A DNA stretch of 64,000 nt from Manduca sexta (GCF_014839805.1 NC_051117.1:1-64000), one strand, 5' to 3'; shown: positions 10,776 to 22,245, counted from the stretch's first letter. Translations and numbers: made by a program. The notes: generated by a model not told the origin, from the letters alone.

Positions 10776-11621
10776 ACGTGTCTTTTAGGAAGGTATTGAA
10801 TAATTTGTTTCGACCTATACGTTTTGTATAAAATATACTAACTAAATAGCATTTGCCTCTAAAATTAATATAACGAACCTCATTTTCAATCGAGACAGCA
10901 ATTCTACGTGGTCCAAAGTTCAAATCTTGTTACGAATCCACTGATAACAATTTACAAAGAGCGTCCTGTTGAGACAAATTGCTTTGCTTTGCTATTAATT
11001 GCTTATTACTGTATCAACATTTGCTTTCAAATGTAAAGTCGCGTGCACGTTAGTGTATCGAAAGCGGGCGTTCTTAGAATGAGCGATGGGTGTGAAACGA
11101 CGTAGCATGCACGATTACCGTCACATATTGTAATGATTTTCGCTATCGTTATTCTTAATTTATGAAAATATCCAAATTGGTATTATTATCGAATTGTTGT
11201 TTTTTATATTATTATTTTACCATTAAGACTAGTTCAGTGTTAATAATCTATATTTTACCCGGACTTTAGTCTTTAACATTTACGAATCAAACGTAAATCT
11301 TTGTACGGACAGTGTACACCAATCATTGTACAGAAATAGTAACAAATAAATCTAATATTATGCGTTTTATTGACTTCCTTATACTACTAATAAGCAAGGT
11401 TAAGTTCATTACTTTTGTCTATATATTTTTATAGAAATAGACAGCTGGTTTCCTTAAAATATAATAATGAATGTTTAGTTTATTTTCAAAAGTTAGAAAT
11501 GTGCTCTCTTAAGAAATTTAATATGACTATGGTATAGTAAAAATGTCAATAAATAGATTTATAAGTGTGTTTCTTAAAATTGTTTAAATAGATATTATTG
11601 AACAATCTAGAATAATAAAGA
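10776..11621. other. AT-rich spacer
   Basis: I see no gene or recognised repeat here. Confidence 0.45.
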
Positions 11622-11850
11622 TGAAGTATTTCTTACGTTTACGCGAATGTTAGACATCGAAATAAAAGTAGATTTCAGATTTTATCGCGAAATTTATATT
11701 ATAATTTTCTTCCGACGCGACGTTTCGAAGACAGTCCGGCCCGTGACCATTAAGGCTGTAAAGTCTCCGAAACGTCGCGTCGGTAGACAAGTGTAATATA
11801 AAAATCCGCGACGAACTCCAAAAACTAGTTTTATTTCGACATTTAAAATT
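11622..11850. mobile_element. Family F foldback element, both arms present
   Basis: The left arm (TTCTTACGTTTACGCGAATG, then ATTTTATCGCGAAATTTATA, then CCGACGCGACGTTTCGAAGA) pairs with a right arm whose inner part reads CTCCGAAACGTCGCGTCGG. The arms are about 90 bp each around a core of about 40 bp at 11732-11765. The whole could fold into one long hairpin. No coding frame. Confidence 0.75.
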
Positions 11851-12534
11851 TACCATATTTTAGGACATTATCAACATCTTATGACTAAGAACAAAAATAT
11901 TTACCTTTTAATGACATGTGCAAACTATGGTCCAATTTATTGCATTTAAATATCCCATGTTTAGGAAACACGCACGCGCTAAAAACATTAGTGAGGACGC
12001 CACCCAAGCCCTGAACTGTCAATGCTGGATAATTAAGATACTACTAACTACCTACTTATTACGTATATGAAATACTCGCGTGGTACGAAAACAAGTATAC
12101 CATATTGGTCATATTGGTGATTGTTCTAATGGAAGTATATTTTGGAAGTAAATCTTGTGCGTATAATTGTCACTTATATCATGATTCTCATAATACGTTT
12201 TCGGTGTATCTTTGAACGTATGTTGCCCTTACAATTATGGAATGGAATTGTCAGTAATAACTCTGGGAATTTTGGAACTATAATTTTTTATTATTCATCT
12301 TATAAGCTCCATTGACATAAACTTGAAAATACATCTAAAATGTTTTGTTTTCTATTGTTACAGGTAAACATGGCAATGGATTATACTAACTGATGTCAAC
12401 TACCGTGACTTCATATTGCTGTGGTAAAGAACCTTATATTTCAAGGAAAAACTAAAAATACCTATATCCCACTTTTGCTAATATGCTAAAATCTGTGAAA
12501 TTTCGACTCCTATAGTAACATGAAATATACATAC
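11851..12534. other. AT-rich spacer
   Basis: I see no gene or recognised repeat here. Confidence 0.45.
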
Positions 12535-12762
12535 TTGCCTGTCTTGGTGGCGTAGATGTATTATGTGTGCGATCGCGCTCCAATGTTCCGAGTTCGCATC
12601 CTGAGTCGAGCAGTGATATTAAGTTTTTCTGTTTAGAACCAGCCCGGTATCTTTAATTAGCGTCAAAAATGTTATAGGCTCCCCCTATCATTATGGGACG
12701 GAACACACATGGCGAAAGGTGGGTAGGACCCATACCTATTTCGGGGATAAAGCCGTGGTATG
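12535..12762 (+). mobile_element. Family B SINE, diverged
   Basis: Head TTGCCTGTCTTGGTGGCGTA, decayed B-box GAGTTCGCATCC, body CCTATCATTATGGGACGGAA, and 3' end TTTCGGGGATAAAGCCGTG. It carries more substitutions than the copies at 32.8 and 40.7 kb and is therefore older. Confidence 0.75.
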
Positions 12763-12954
12763 TTTTTGTTAGTTTCATATACTTTTATTTCGGACAAGCG
12801 CACTGTTATTTAATTCGCGGAAAAATACAACCGGAAGAAACACCTAATTTCATTAACAAATTGGCAACGACATTCTACCAACAGAAGTGGATAAATACAT
12901 TTCCAACTCCTCCCTATCCTATTTGTTTAACGTCGTTGTGATAATGATTAGTGT

Positions 12955-13225
12955 TCCCAAGGACTGGGAAGCATCACTGCTCGATGTCATGAAGGGTGCC
13001 ACTGCTAATCCTGGCTTACAGGAGATGCCGTGGTAGGTGTGAGGAGGATAGTCTCCTAACAGAAGACCATCGACTCTCCAGAAAGTCAAGCGAGAGTTGA
13101 CTACTGCGCAATGCGATGCTAACCACGAGCCCTTGAACTTGCGCCGCGGCCAAAATAGCCGGTAAACAGCGTCGGCGCCCGTGCCAACCCCCCCCCCCCT
13201 CCCCCCGTCTGCCAAAACTATGCAC
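12955..13225 (-). repeat. Family J GC-rich repeat
   Basis: The minus-strand wording CTCACACCTACCACGGCATC, TGTAAGCCAGGATTAGCAGT and GACATCGAGCAGTGATG recurs, diverged, at 30301-30425, so it is interspersed. A C-rich tract lies at its right edge (13189-13205). A minus-strand frame through it ends in low-complexity Gly-rich sequence and is not taken as coding. The family is unknown to me. Confidence 0.5.
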
Positions 13226-13251
13226 ACGTTTACAGACCTGTTTAGACAGTC

Positions 13252-13545
13252 TTAGTTTGTAGTGAACGATAATTTTGCTTTGTATGTTTCAATTCCTGCT
13301 ATCCTAAGCTGATCATCATTTTCTGTAGGAATTGTTTTCCTTTCTGTTGTAATTTCCATTATTAAACTGTAGTCTGGTTCGGGTATATTTTCAAGCATGG
13401 CACTGAAACTATTGCGCTTAGATTTGACGACTGGCCGCGACCCGAACCTCTTAGTCTTCTTGTCTCTTCTAGTCACGGGTAAATCTCCTTCGAAACACTT
13501 TTGACGTGTTATCTTATCTACGATCGGAATATATGACCTTGGTGA
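13252..13545 (-). CDS. Candidate 3' coding exon, basic C-terminal tail
   Basis: The minus strand is open for about 100 codons down to TAA at 13252-13254, entering near 13545. A possible acceptor (CTCACCAAG) precedes TCATATATTCC. A stronger acceptor (TTGCTTCTGTTTACAG, about 13604) lies further upstream but leads into a stop in this frame. From that acceptor another frame is open and reads as a hydrophobic segment (EYLALLIIMYLLT) just before the tail begins. The tail is basic then acidic (VTRRDKKTKRFGSRPVVK, then IPEPDYSLIMEITTE) and ends KLSFTTN. Amino acid use looks like real protein. The picture fits the end of a membrane protein whose frame is broken by one base, or two alternative exons. 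I do not recognise the family. Confidence 0.4.
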   Translation of the reverse strand, partial: SPRSYIPIVDKITRQKCFEGDLPVTRRDKKTKRFGSRPVVKSKRNSFSAMLENIPEPDYSLIMEITTERKTIPTENDDQLRIAGIETYKAKLSFTTN

Positions 13546-13679
13546 GCAGGTACATAATGATGAGAAGAGCTAAATACTCGCTTGATACACCACAGACGCC
13601 TGTAAACAGAAGCAACACCAGCTCAACTTTGAATTATAAATCACTACGTGTTTTTGACATGAAATGACACACTCAAGGC

Positions 13680-13785
13680 TTTTATCCCCGAAGCGGCAGG
13701 TAGAGTTGCAGCTAGTGCATCCACTCGCCATGTGTTTTCCGTCCCATGATGTGATTGGAAGCGAGCCTATACCATGACATGAAAT
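13680..13785 (-). repeat. Family B SINE, 3' fragment
   Basis: TTTATCCCCGAAGCGGCAGG and TCCCATGATGTGATTGGAAG match the family B 3' half in reverse. It is cut off at GCGAGCCTATACCATGAC. Confidence 0.65.
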
Positions 13786-13924
13786 TTTAAGTCTTATAAT
13801 ACCCTATGACATTGGATAGAATGTCTCACAGTGGCACATGACAGTTAATACATGCTGCTGTTTGGCGTCAAAAGAAACTGCATAGTCATTTAATTAAAGA
13901 TATTACACTGAATATAATAATAAT

Positions 13925-14241
13925 ATAATAATATCAGCCCTGTATTATGTACTGTCCCACTGTTGGGCACGGGCCTCCTCTATCACCTCAGATTAGGCCT
14001 CAGTCCACCACGCTGGCCTAGTGCGGATTGGTAGACTTCACACACCCTCGAAATTCCTATAGAGAACTTCTCAGGTATACAGGTTTCCTTACGATGTTTT
14101 CCTTCACCGTTAAAGCAAGCGATAATTCACAAAGAATACACACAATTTTTTGAGAAGTCAGAGGTGTGTGCCCTTGCGTATTGAACCTGCGGACATTCGT
14201 CTCGGCAGTCCGTTCCACAACCAACTAGGCTATCGCCGCTT
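13925..14241 (-). mobile_element. Family C tRNA-headed SINE, full length
   Basis: The head on the minus strand reads AGCGGCGATAGCCTAGTTGG with a B-box-like region further in. The tail is TACAGGGCTGATATTATTAT followed by an AT microsatellite. All conserved internal blocks are present, including GGCCAGCGTGGTGGACT. A few small deletions occur near the B-box. Confidence 0.85.
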
Positions 14242-14866
14242 CTAGGAACTTCTACATTGAATATACTAGGGAATAATTACTGAGACGATTGCGGATGACA
14301 GCTAGAAACCTACTGTCAGAGGAAACACGTAGAGTTTTTATCCATTCAAAAGGTATATGTAATGTTAGGGCCTCGGGGAAGCGGTCCGTGACATTTCCCA
14401 TCTCTCCGGACAGCTCAATACCGAGTCGTAAAAGCGTTCCCAACGCAGCCCTCTAATCGTCCTCTACGGAGGCTGGTCTGCTGTGGAAAATTTTATTCTT
14501 TCTATGCGAAATAAAAAATGGTATTCATACTAACCTTGACATCATGCATAATTAACGAAATACCAAACAATAAGAAGCTTTGTGCGATAATTCGACCACA
14601 TTCCACAAAGTGGGCATGACGATGTCGTTAACAAAGGCATTATGTGCGTTACTGCTATTACAATAGAAGCGTTTTCTATTTGCATTATGTTATTGTCTCT
14701 GTTCCGGCTTGTGTTGGAACATTTGTTTAAAAAACAGCAACTGAAACAATACTATTGAATATTAATAAATCATCAACGCAGTAATGGTTAAGAAAGAATA
14801 GGTATTAGTAAAAGATCTTAAAGGCCAGCATAAATATAATAGATAAACAACGTTGGGCAAAGCTTA
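14242..14866. other. Spacer
   Basis: I see no gene or recognised repeat here. Confidence 0.4.
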
Positions 14867-15347
14867 TCTATACTAATAAATAAAGCTGAAGAGTTTGTTT
14901 GTTTGAACGCGCTAATCTCAGGAACTACTGAACCGATTTTGATTGTTTTTTACGTGTAGGAAGCTATATTGTTCCTGAGTGCTATAATAATTAATATCAG
15001 CCCTGTATTATATACTGTCCCACTGTTGGGCACGGGCCTCCACTACTACTGAGAGGGATTAGGCCTTAGTCCACCACGCTGGCCTAGTGCGGATTGGTAG
15101 ACTTCACACACCCTCGAAAATTCCTATAGAGAATTTCTCAGGTATGCAGCAAGCGATAATTCACAAAGAAAACACACATATTTTTTTTAGAAAAGTCAGA
15201 GGTGTGTGCCCTTGGGATTTGAACCTGCGGACATTTGTCTTAGCAGTCCGTTCCAAAACCAACTAGGCTATCGCCGGTGAGTGGTATAGGCTACTTTTTA
15301 TTCCGGAAAAACGCTTTCACACGCGTAGAGCCGCGGGCAAAAGCTAG
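14867..15347 (+). mobile_element. Helitron interrupted by a family C SINE
   Basis: The 5' end is TCTATACTAATAAATAAAGC preceded by A. The 3' end is GTAGAGCCGCGGGCAAAAGC plus TAG, followed by T. Both termini match the widespread lepidopteran non-autonomous Helitron (Lep1-like) and sit in an A/T target. Removing the SINE at 14987-15277 and one duplication leaves about 180 bp that reads straight through (GAGTGCTATAGGCTAC). Confidence 0.85.
14987..15277 (-). mobile_element. Family C SINE nested in a Helitron
   Basis: Reverse-orientation family C copy. Target duplication TGAGTGCTATA at 14976-14986 and TGAGTGGTATA at 15278-15288 (11 bp, one mismatch). The interior lacks the TTTCCTTACGATGTTTTCC block present in other copies, a small deletion around 15148. 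Confidence 0.85.
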
Positions 15348-17542
15348 TGTACAATATTGTTTAAGGCTTACTCTATGACGGCTTAGACACGGCTTCACCT
15401 TTGAAATTCTTATATAGAATTCTCCGATACGAAAGTATCATCACAATATTTTATATAAGGAACTATAATTACCAATATGTTTAAGAGCCCTATTCTGCCT
15501 ACGGGGGCAAATCCGTCTTTTTGCTGTTACATCTTAATCGAAGGCCATTTTTGACAGTGTATTGGTAAATAGGAGGTTTTTATATTCTATAGGCTATCAA
15601 AGCTGTTCCTCAATTAAAACGTCCGTGATATCAAAAACACGGATATGCCGCCATAGGTGGAATAGGGCCCCTGACTACAGAGAAAATTCGAAGGGTTTCG
15701 AACTTGCAATCTTCTTTTGTCATTCCCTTGTATTTCCATCATCCCAGGCGGCGCACTATGGATGCCCTCTGCCCCATCTAGAGGACATAGGAATATAATG
15801 ATGTATTCCCATCTAGCTTTTATGGCATAGATATTTTGGACCTTAATACATAAAACAATAGAGTCGGATATTTCAATATGTTGCTAACGGTATCCATCTT
15901 AATGTCAATAAAATCATGTCTTTCTCAGTACAGTTCTTAGAATGTATTTGAGTGTATTGCGGACTTAATATTTGTACTCTGTAGTAAATCGTATAGACTG
16001 TAGGGTGACCATGCTAGATATCATCGCGGATTTTTTGTTATGTTCGTTGCCAGATATCCTTGTCGATTGTTTGATGTTTAGATATTTTTTGGCTCATATA
16101 GTTTTGGCAGTTAACATCGAGATTGATTTTCTTATTTTTTAACCGACTTACAAAAAAATTTACATTAGTCACTAAAATTGCTAAGACAAATACAAATATA
16201 CGAAAACAATGTTTAATTTCTATTAGGTACCGACTCCAAAATTGGTAAACTGTATATAGGTAATGTTAAATATTTTTTGGTTTATACATTTTGGCCGTAT
16301 AATTTTTTGTTAAAAAGTATTTTTATGTATCGCTTAGCTAATACACTCTAGGCTTTTGATATTTATGTGCCCTAGTTCAATTACTCCAGGAATATATATA
16401 TTTAATTTAATTTATACAATCATCTTTAAGCTATATACAACTTTCATCCTGACATTCAAGTCGCAAGGTGTCATCAGTTTTCCTAGGAAAATTATCTGGC
16501 AAGATCCAAACGCATATTCAATATAGGTAACAAGATTACTAGTTTGCACATCATATATGGCGGCCAACTGTGCCGAGCGGATGTTTAGGCGGTCCATGTT
16601 TGACACTAACAAATCGACGCCAATGACAGACTGACAATTGACACCTCTGACAGCGTTGTGATTGTGTCATCGAATTCTTTGTCTAGTCATTATGGAAAAT
16701 TCTAATGGTGTATCAATTAATTATTGTCCTTTTTATAGCGCAGTTTATGGAGTTAGTACAGTTTTATATATTATTTTTATACACTGCTGAATATACGCCT
16801 CCCCTAAAGATGACTTAATGAAACCTATTAAATTTCTTTACCTATGCTAGTTTTGGCGAAGAATCATTCATGAATAATATTTTTTTATTAATTAATTAAT
16901 ATTTATTTTGTTCGAGCTTACACTTTTTATTTTACATATATGGTTAGAATAACTTATAGAGGACTTTTTTTTGTATCGCACCCCGCAAAAGTCTAGGGAG
17001 CTATCGGGAAAGCTGGGAAGAAAGTGTGGGGAAAGAATAAGGAAACCTCTTAAGATGGAAGGAAGACAGAAGGCCAGGAAATGTTCGCGAGCTCTCATAG
17101 GCCTCAAGGTGAATTGGCAACCATGAGGTATACACACTGGACTGTATGCCTAGGGCCGCGACAGATGTCCCGCCGTGCATGGGTGTGCATTCGGTGTGAA
17201 GACCGCACAAGAATTGCATTCATGTATATTAGTACTTATATGTTGCGTCTGGTTCCCTTCTGGAAATATTCACTCTACACCACTGCTGTCAGTCAGGAAT
17301 CAGGATTGACTAATTCAGCTAGTCATTTAGGAATAAAACATCTTTGTTCGACATCCTAACCAAATCAGTTCTATTATGCTCATAGAATCCGCCATGTGGC
17401 TTGAAACAGGTTTGTAGCTTCGTAAAACAATTACCGTTTGTGACAAAATTAACATAACTGGAGGCGAGCGGCTCGTTTTGCGTCTTCGTATGGATTGTAT
17501 CGCATTATTCTTGTGAATTATTTAAAATAGTAATATCTACTT
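15348..17542. other. Spacer with two GC-richer blocks
   Basis: Two blocks stand out from AT-rich DNA. At 15640-15790 there is wording such as GCACTATGGATGCCCTCTGC that resembles a lepidopteran interspersed repeat. At 16975-17220 there is GGGAAAGCTGGGAAGAAAGT and similar. Neither is repeated in this window, so neither could be confirmed as a repeat or exon. A family L end (TAACCGACTTACAAAA) occurs at 16138-16155. Confidence 0.35.
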
Positions 17543-17791
17543 CACACACACACACACACACACACATCATCACTCATTTATCTCCGAAGGTGTATGCAGA
17601 GGCGCAACCAGGGCACCCACTTTTCGCCAAGTATGTTCCGTCCCATGATGTGATAGGGGGCGAGCCTATCGCCTTATCGGGCTGGAATTCCAGACTCCGG
17701 GCTGAAACTGGGCAGAAAAACCTAAATTTTGCTCGACCCGGGATTCGAACCCAGGACCTCATACCTCAGTACAACTACGCCACCAAGGCAG
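17543..17791 (-). mobile_element. Family B SINE
   Basis: Full order of blocks on the minus strand: head TGCCTTGGTGGCGTAGTTG, B-box GGGTTCGAATCCC, body, GGGCACCC, GGAGATAAATGAGTGATGA, then a (GT)n tail at 17543-17566. A small deletion removes the GCATGCGCGGTAC part of the head. Confidence 0.85.
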
Positions 17792-17897
17792 TTAGTCAGG
17801 AATTTACTTCAAAACAACATATTTTTTAGTTATATAAGGATTATTACTTATTAGGAATTAAAATGAGAGACTGTTATTTGCATTTCCGCTATAGATA

Positions 17898-18079
17898 TCT
17901 ATATTATTATAAAAACGAAAAGTTTGTGAGTTCGCTTGTATGTAGGTACTAATTTCTGGAACTACTGCACCCATTTTGAAATTTCATTTACTAATAAGAA
18001 GCTACAATACTCTTGAATCCTATAGGCAGTTTTTATCCTCGAAAAAATTTCACGCTTGCGCAGCTGAGGCTAAAGTTAG
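17898..18079 (+). mobile_element. Non-autonomous Helitron, decayed
   Basis: 5' end TCTATATTATTATAAAAACG. 3' end ACGCTTGCGCAGCTGAGGC then TAAAGTTAG next to T, with the 3' hairpin partly lost. Confidence 0.65.
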
Positions 18080-18651
18080 TAAATAATGAAGCAGCATTGA
18101 CTTCACAAGACAAAGGGCTTGCAAACTAAACATTATCCCATATGATTCTATAAATAATCTTATCCACTACCTTCGGATCCCTAGCGAAAATGGAGTACTC
18201 AGAATGAAGTATGACAGCTTACAGATCGGTTCCTTTTACTCCACTACATTTGATGATATATAGAGTAGCGTCTAAATAAGAGTATCGATTGTCGAGACTT
18301 TATTACCTTCTATCACAACATGAGACGGAGATACTTAGAAAGAAAAAAGAAGAAAAGATATGTTATTGGTCACGGACATAACAAACATTCAGAAGTATTA
18401 ACTAAAAAAAAGAAAATAAAGCACACTTTAAAATTATAAACATAATGAAACTAAAGCATTGTATATACATAAGTAGATAATATACAATGTGATGTGGGTG
18501 TCTTGTGGCCGACCAGCAAATGACAATTCATTTGAGAATTGCCGTAAAAATGTCGCCGAGCCATACCGACGTGACCTTTATTGCCGTCTCACAACATGAG
18601 AAATAATTAACAATTAATTTGAGTAAAGCCCCCGAATCTAGGGGGGGTAAG

Positions 18652-18669
18652 CCGGGGCCCACGCCCCGG
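18652..18669. repeat. GC hairpin
   Basis: CCGGGGC, a 4-base loop (CCAC), then GCCCCGG: a perfect 7-bp stem made only of G and C, in AT-rich DNA and preceded by a G7 run. Its role is unknown. Confidence 0.6.
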
Positions 18670-18732
18670 GTGGCAAATTCAAACTTAGCTGACGAATACA
18701 CAACTCATCATTAATGCAACTGACTACTGATA

Positions 18733-18835
18733 CGTCTAGTCTAGACGCGACTGACTAAGGCCTAACCGTTCTCAGAGCAGGCCCGTGCCCAGCAGTGGGA
18801 CAGTATATAATACAAGGCTGATATTGTACATTAAA
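18733..18835 (+). repeat. Family C SINE, 3' fragment
   Basis: GACTAAGGCCTAACCGTTCT, GCAGTGGGACAGTATATAAT and CAAGGCTGATATT match the family C 3' end. It is 5'-truncated. Confidence 0.7.
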
Positions 18836-19254
18836 CACATAAATTATTTTCCGCGGGGCGCGTCATGATGATGATCACAAATTAAAAAATAAAGGTGGGC
18901 GGGGATGGCATCCAGATTTTGCCCCGTCTCGAAAAGTTCAAGATCTTGGGCTGAAGTCATGATCATTATACAATCTGATTTCACTGTTCCAATGAGTCAG
19001 TTTTGCGTATTAGTTTTCTGTAGAGATATTACTAATAGTGCCAAGTTATTTAATGACTAATGTATGGTAAAATGTTGCTTTTGTTTTGTCAGTGTTAAAT
19101 AATATTGTTAGGGTGTATGCAGACTGTATTTTAGACACGCCGACAAATTAACGACACCCTTTTATTGTATACTTTTTTACAACGTACACAGTTCCCGACT
19201 GTACCGTGTTTGCTGCGTCTTTGTTGCGTTTGAAACGTTTCGCGCGTGCTGAAC

Positions 19255-19335
19255 TTGTGCCTGAAATTTCGATAGGGGCCCTGTTTGCATCTCTACCCCA
19301 TCGGGAATAATGGCGTGATGTGTGTTTTTTTCCTT
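19255..19335 (+). repeat. Family B-related SINE, 3' end
   Basis: CTCTACCCCATCGGGAATAA and TGGCGTGATGTGTGT followed by T's match the family B 3' end after a large internal deletion. A tRNA-like B-box on the minus strand (GGGATTCAATTCCC, near 19340-19353) follows directly and may be a second SINE head. Confidence 0.45.
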
Positions 19336-19577
19336 TCAGGGAATTGAATCCCAAATCACGTACGTTAAGCTGCCACCATACTAATCACACGCATGTGAAA
19401 GATACCACAAAATTCTCTCGCAAACCTGGCTGACAAGACTCGGTTTTATATAATGTATTAACTGAAATTATTGTAACAAAAATGTCAAAAACATATTTAT
19501 ATTGAGTTTTTGTCATACGACGAATGTCCTTGTACAATAATGTTTTAATTACTTAGGTGTTAATTAACACGTATCGA

Positions 19578-19780
19578 CACTGTTGCTCGCGGCGTGAAAG
19601 TTTTCCGGGATAAAAATACCGCTTTTATTTTCTCGGGATAAAAAGTAGCCTTTCTCAATTCTTAGTAGAATTATCTCCTTATCAAATATTATTGAAATCC
19701 GTTTGATAGTTTTTGAGGTTATCGCGTTCAGACAAGCAGACAGATGCGGCTGGGGACTTTGTTTTTAAATATATATTTTT
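19578..19780 (-). mobile_element. Non-autonomous Helitron, decayed 3' end
   Basis: The minus-strand order ends AAAACTTTCACGCCGCGAGC. The body carries the family wording TTTATCCCGGAAAA and GATAACCTCAAAAACTATCA. Confidence 0.55.
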
Positions 19781-20059
19781 AGAACCTTTTAAGAGGAACA
19801 ATCCTATTTTACATGGTTATTTCTTAACTGTAACCGTTTACTCAGCGAACGCAACGAAAGTTCTCAAAAGGAATAATTTTTCCCTGTTTCTGCAACATAT
19901 TTCATTGATGCTCCGCTCCTATTGGTCTTGGTGTGATGTTTACCTTTCCTCGATAAATAGACTATCCAACACTAAAACATATTTTTTTATTTGAACCAGT
20001 AGTTCCTGAAATTGGCGCGTTCAAACAAACTCTTCAGCTTAGATATATATTTCATAAAG

Positions 20060-20246
20060 CTTTACCCTCTTATTCATTGACGTTCTTTATCTAAGGACGA
20101 AGTAAAGCTGTGATAACAAGTCTGTTTCTCAGTGCTGACGGCATGGCAGCCTTCGCAGTGCGTAGCCATAGGGCCGTTGTGATGTGTGTGTTATCACAGC
20201 TTGGCTCCGTTCTTAGATAAAAACCGTCTATGAATAAGGGTGAAAG
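20060..20246. mobile_element. Inverted-repeat MITE (family M)
   Basis: The left arm CTTTACCCTCTTATTCATTG, then TTCTTTATCTAAGGACGAAG, then AAGCTGTGATAACA pairs with the right arm TGTTATCACAGCTT, CTTAGATAAAAACCG, CTATGAATAAGGGTGAAAG. The arms are about 57 bp and the core about 70 bp. No coding frame. It lies between two opposed Helitron fragments (19998-20052 minus, 20247-20300 plus). Confidence 0.8.
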
Positions 20247-20329
20247 AGTTTGTTTGAATGCGCTAATTAGGCTACTTTTTTTTTACACGACTACAGCCGC
20301 TATCAACACCTAGTAACTAAAGTCATACA

Positions 20330-20575
20330 TCCAAGTTCTTGGATGACAGCACAGATTTTAAACAATTAAAAGGCATCATTAATCTCCCCCCTCCCCCCAC
20401 GCCCGCAGCCAATTAAGCCGCAATGAAGACGATTGGTCGTCTACATAGTTTGCAGAACACGCGGCCGCTGCGTGAAAGTATGCATTGCTGGGAATCGGAT
20501 GCCATTTTGCATCAATGGAATTTGTGTGTTTGCGAAGGGGTAAGAGATGTAGGATGCCTCTGACGGTTTCTAATG
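20330..20575. other. Unassigned GC-richer block
   Basis: A unique block with a NotI-like GCGGCCGC and a C-rich edge (TCTCCCCCCTCCCCCCACG). A minus-strand frame of 67 codons crosses it without convincing coding character. It may be a conserved non-coding or promoter-type sequence, but nothing in the window tests that. Confidence 0.25.
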
Positions 20576-20586
20576 GTGTCATAATA

Positions 20587-20849
20587 CATACATATATACA
20601 TACACAACATCACGCATTTTATCCCCGAAGGGGTATGCAGAGGCGCAACTAGGGTACCCACTTTTCGCCAAGTATGTTCCGTCCCATGATGTGATAGGGG
20701 GCGAGCTTATCGCCATATCGGGCACAAATTCCAGACTCCGGGCTGATACTGAGCAGAAAAACCCAAATATCACTTTGCCCGACCCGGGATTCGAACCCAG
20801 GACCTCAGAGCGCTATTGTACCGGACGTACAATACAACTACGCCACCGA
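20587..20849 (-). mobile_element. Family B SINE with a perfect target duplication
   Basis: All family B blocks are present, with a B-box GGGTTCGAATCCC. The insertion is flanked by the 12-bp direct repeat GGTGTCATAATA (20575-20586 and 20850-20861). The tail side is a TGTATATATG-type microsatellite. Confidence 0.9.
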
Positions 20850-21560
20850 GGTGTCATAATAGACGATAATATTGTATATATATAGAGAGCTGCCTTCAAG
20901 TCACACGTTTTTTTAATTCAACATATTTGTTATTTGTCTTGGAAGCTAATCCGCATCAGTATTTTCAGTTTATGAGAATGGATATTTTTTATAACGTGGA
21001 TTCGACCTATGCCATATGGTCTGTCGATAAAGTAAACGATTTTTATGAAAAATCATGCTCCTCTCAACCGCTTACCGTCAGACGATCTACTGCTTATTAC
21101 CGTTTTAATGTTTTAAAGTGATTAAAGCACTTCTGAGTGATCTAACGGGATCCCACTATACTTGCCTAGTTTTTCAATACATTTATTAGTTTTGCACAAT
21201 ATCGCAAAATTCATACTTTGTAGGTATATTCATTAGATATAGCAAAATGCTTTGTGTTAAATAAAATATTGTTCATTTTCATATTGTTGACCCATTTTTT
21301 GTCTAAAATAAATTGTCCCACCCCATATTACCACGTCACTAGACAAATCTTGAGGGCTATATAACCGATATTCATTACCAAGTAATCACGATTTGCAGCG
21401 AGTATCACAGTCAATATTTATTAGTAGCAAATCAATACCAATAAAAATAACCAGCCAATAAAATCTGTGCCGGCACGTGACCGGAGCGAATTTAACGAAA
21501 ATTGATGTTAGAAAGGAGTTTACGTAAACGATTTCTCACAATAACCTCTGAGTTATCCGG

Positions 21561-21760
21561 CGATGGAGCATAGCTGTCTATTCGTGCTGTAAAGCAACAT
21601 TGTAGCCAGTGTAACTGGACATAACAAGACTTAACATCTCATGTCTCACGATGGCGTGCGCAGCGGAATAAAAAACAATACTTTGTAATTCGAGGTGTTG
21701 GATGCTGTTTCTACTGCTTATGTCATTCGAAGCAATAAAAAATAAATAAAAAACGATGAT
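21561..21760 (+). mobile_element. Family D element, 3' part
   Basis: ACATTGTAGCCAGTGTAACT, ACTTAACATCTCATGTCTCA and AATACTTTGTAATTCGAGGT follow in order to a GAAGCAATAAAAA end. The GGGCGGTCGTATCGC block is deleted. Confidence 0.75.
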
Positions 21761-22097
21761 TTTTGAAGGACATTGTAGCATGTGTAAATTAAATTTAACT
21801 CTGCGAAACATCACGGTTCAAGCCGTACCAGACAGAAGTCTAGCATTTTTATTACGAATTCTACTTGCAATATAAATAATGTACAAAAAAATTTACAAAA
21901 ATACGACGGCGCTATATTCCACGTGCATCGTTGCCAACTTGCATGACGTGAATATATACCAACATAACATGCGGCAGCTACACCTACTGTAATATCTCGT
22001 TTGCGTACAAAAATACTGTTTTCTAGTAGTAACAATGGCACCTAATTACAACCATAATTATGAAATCTGCGAGTATACGGAAATCATTATTTTTAGT

Positions 22098-22245
22098 ATT
22101 TTGGAAATAATACTATTTTGCGGATTTTATCGCGGTTTTTTTATATAATTTTCTCTCGACGTTTTGAAGACTACAGCCTTCGTGATCACGGGGCGGACTG
22201 AGGTGTTGATCATCCGAAAAGTCAAAATTACAATATCTACCTACA
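22098..22245 (+). mobile_element. Family F foldback element, one arm
   Basis: GGATTTTATCGCGGTTTTTT, TCTCGACGTTTTGAAGACTA, then the core GTGATCACGGGGCGGACTGA and TCATCCGAAAAGTC. The opposite arm is absent. Confidence 0.65.
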
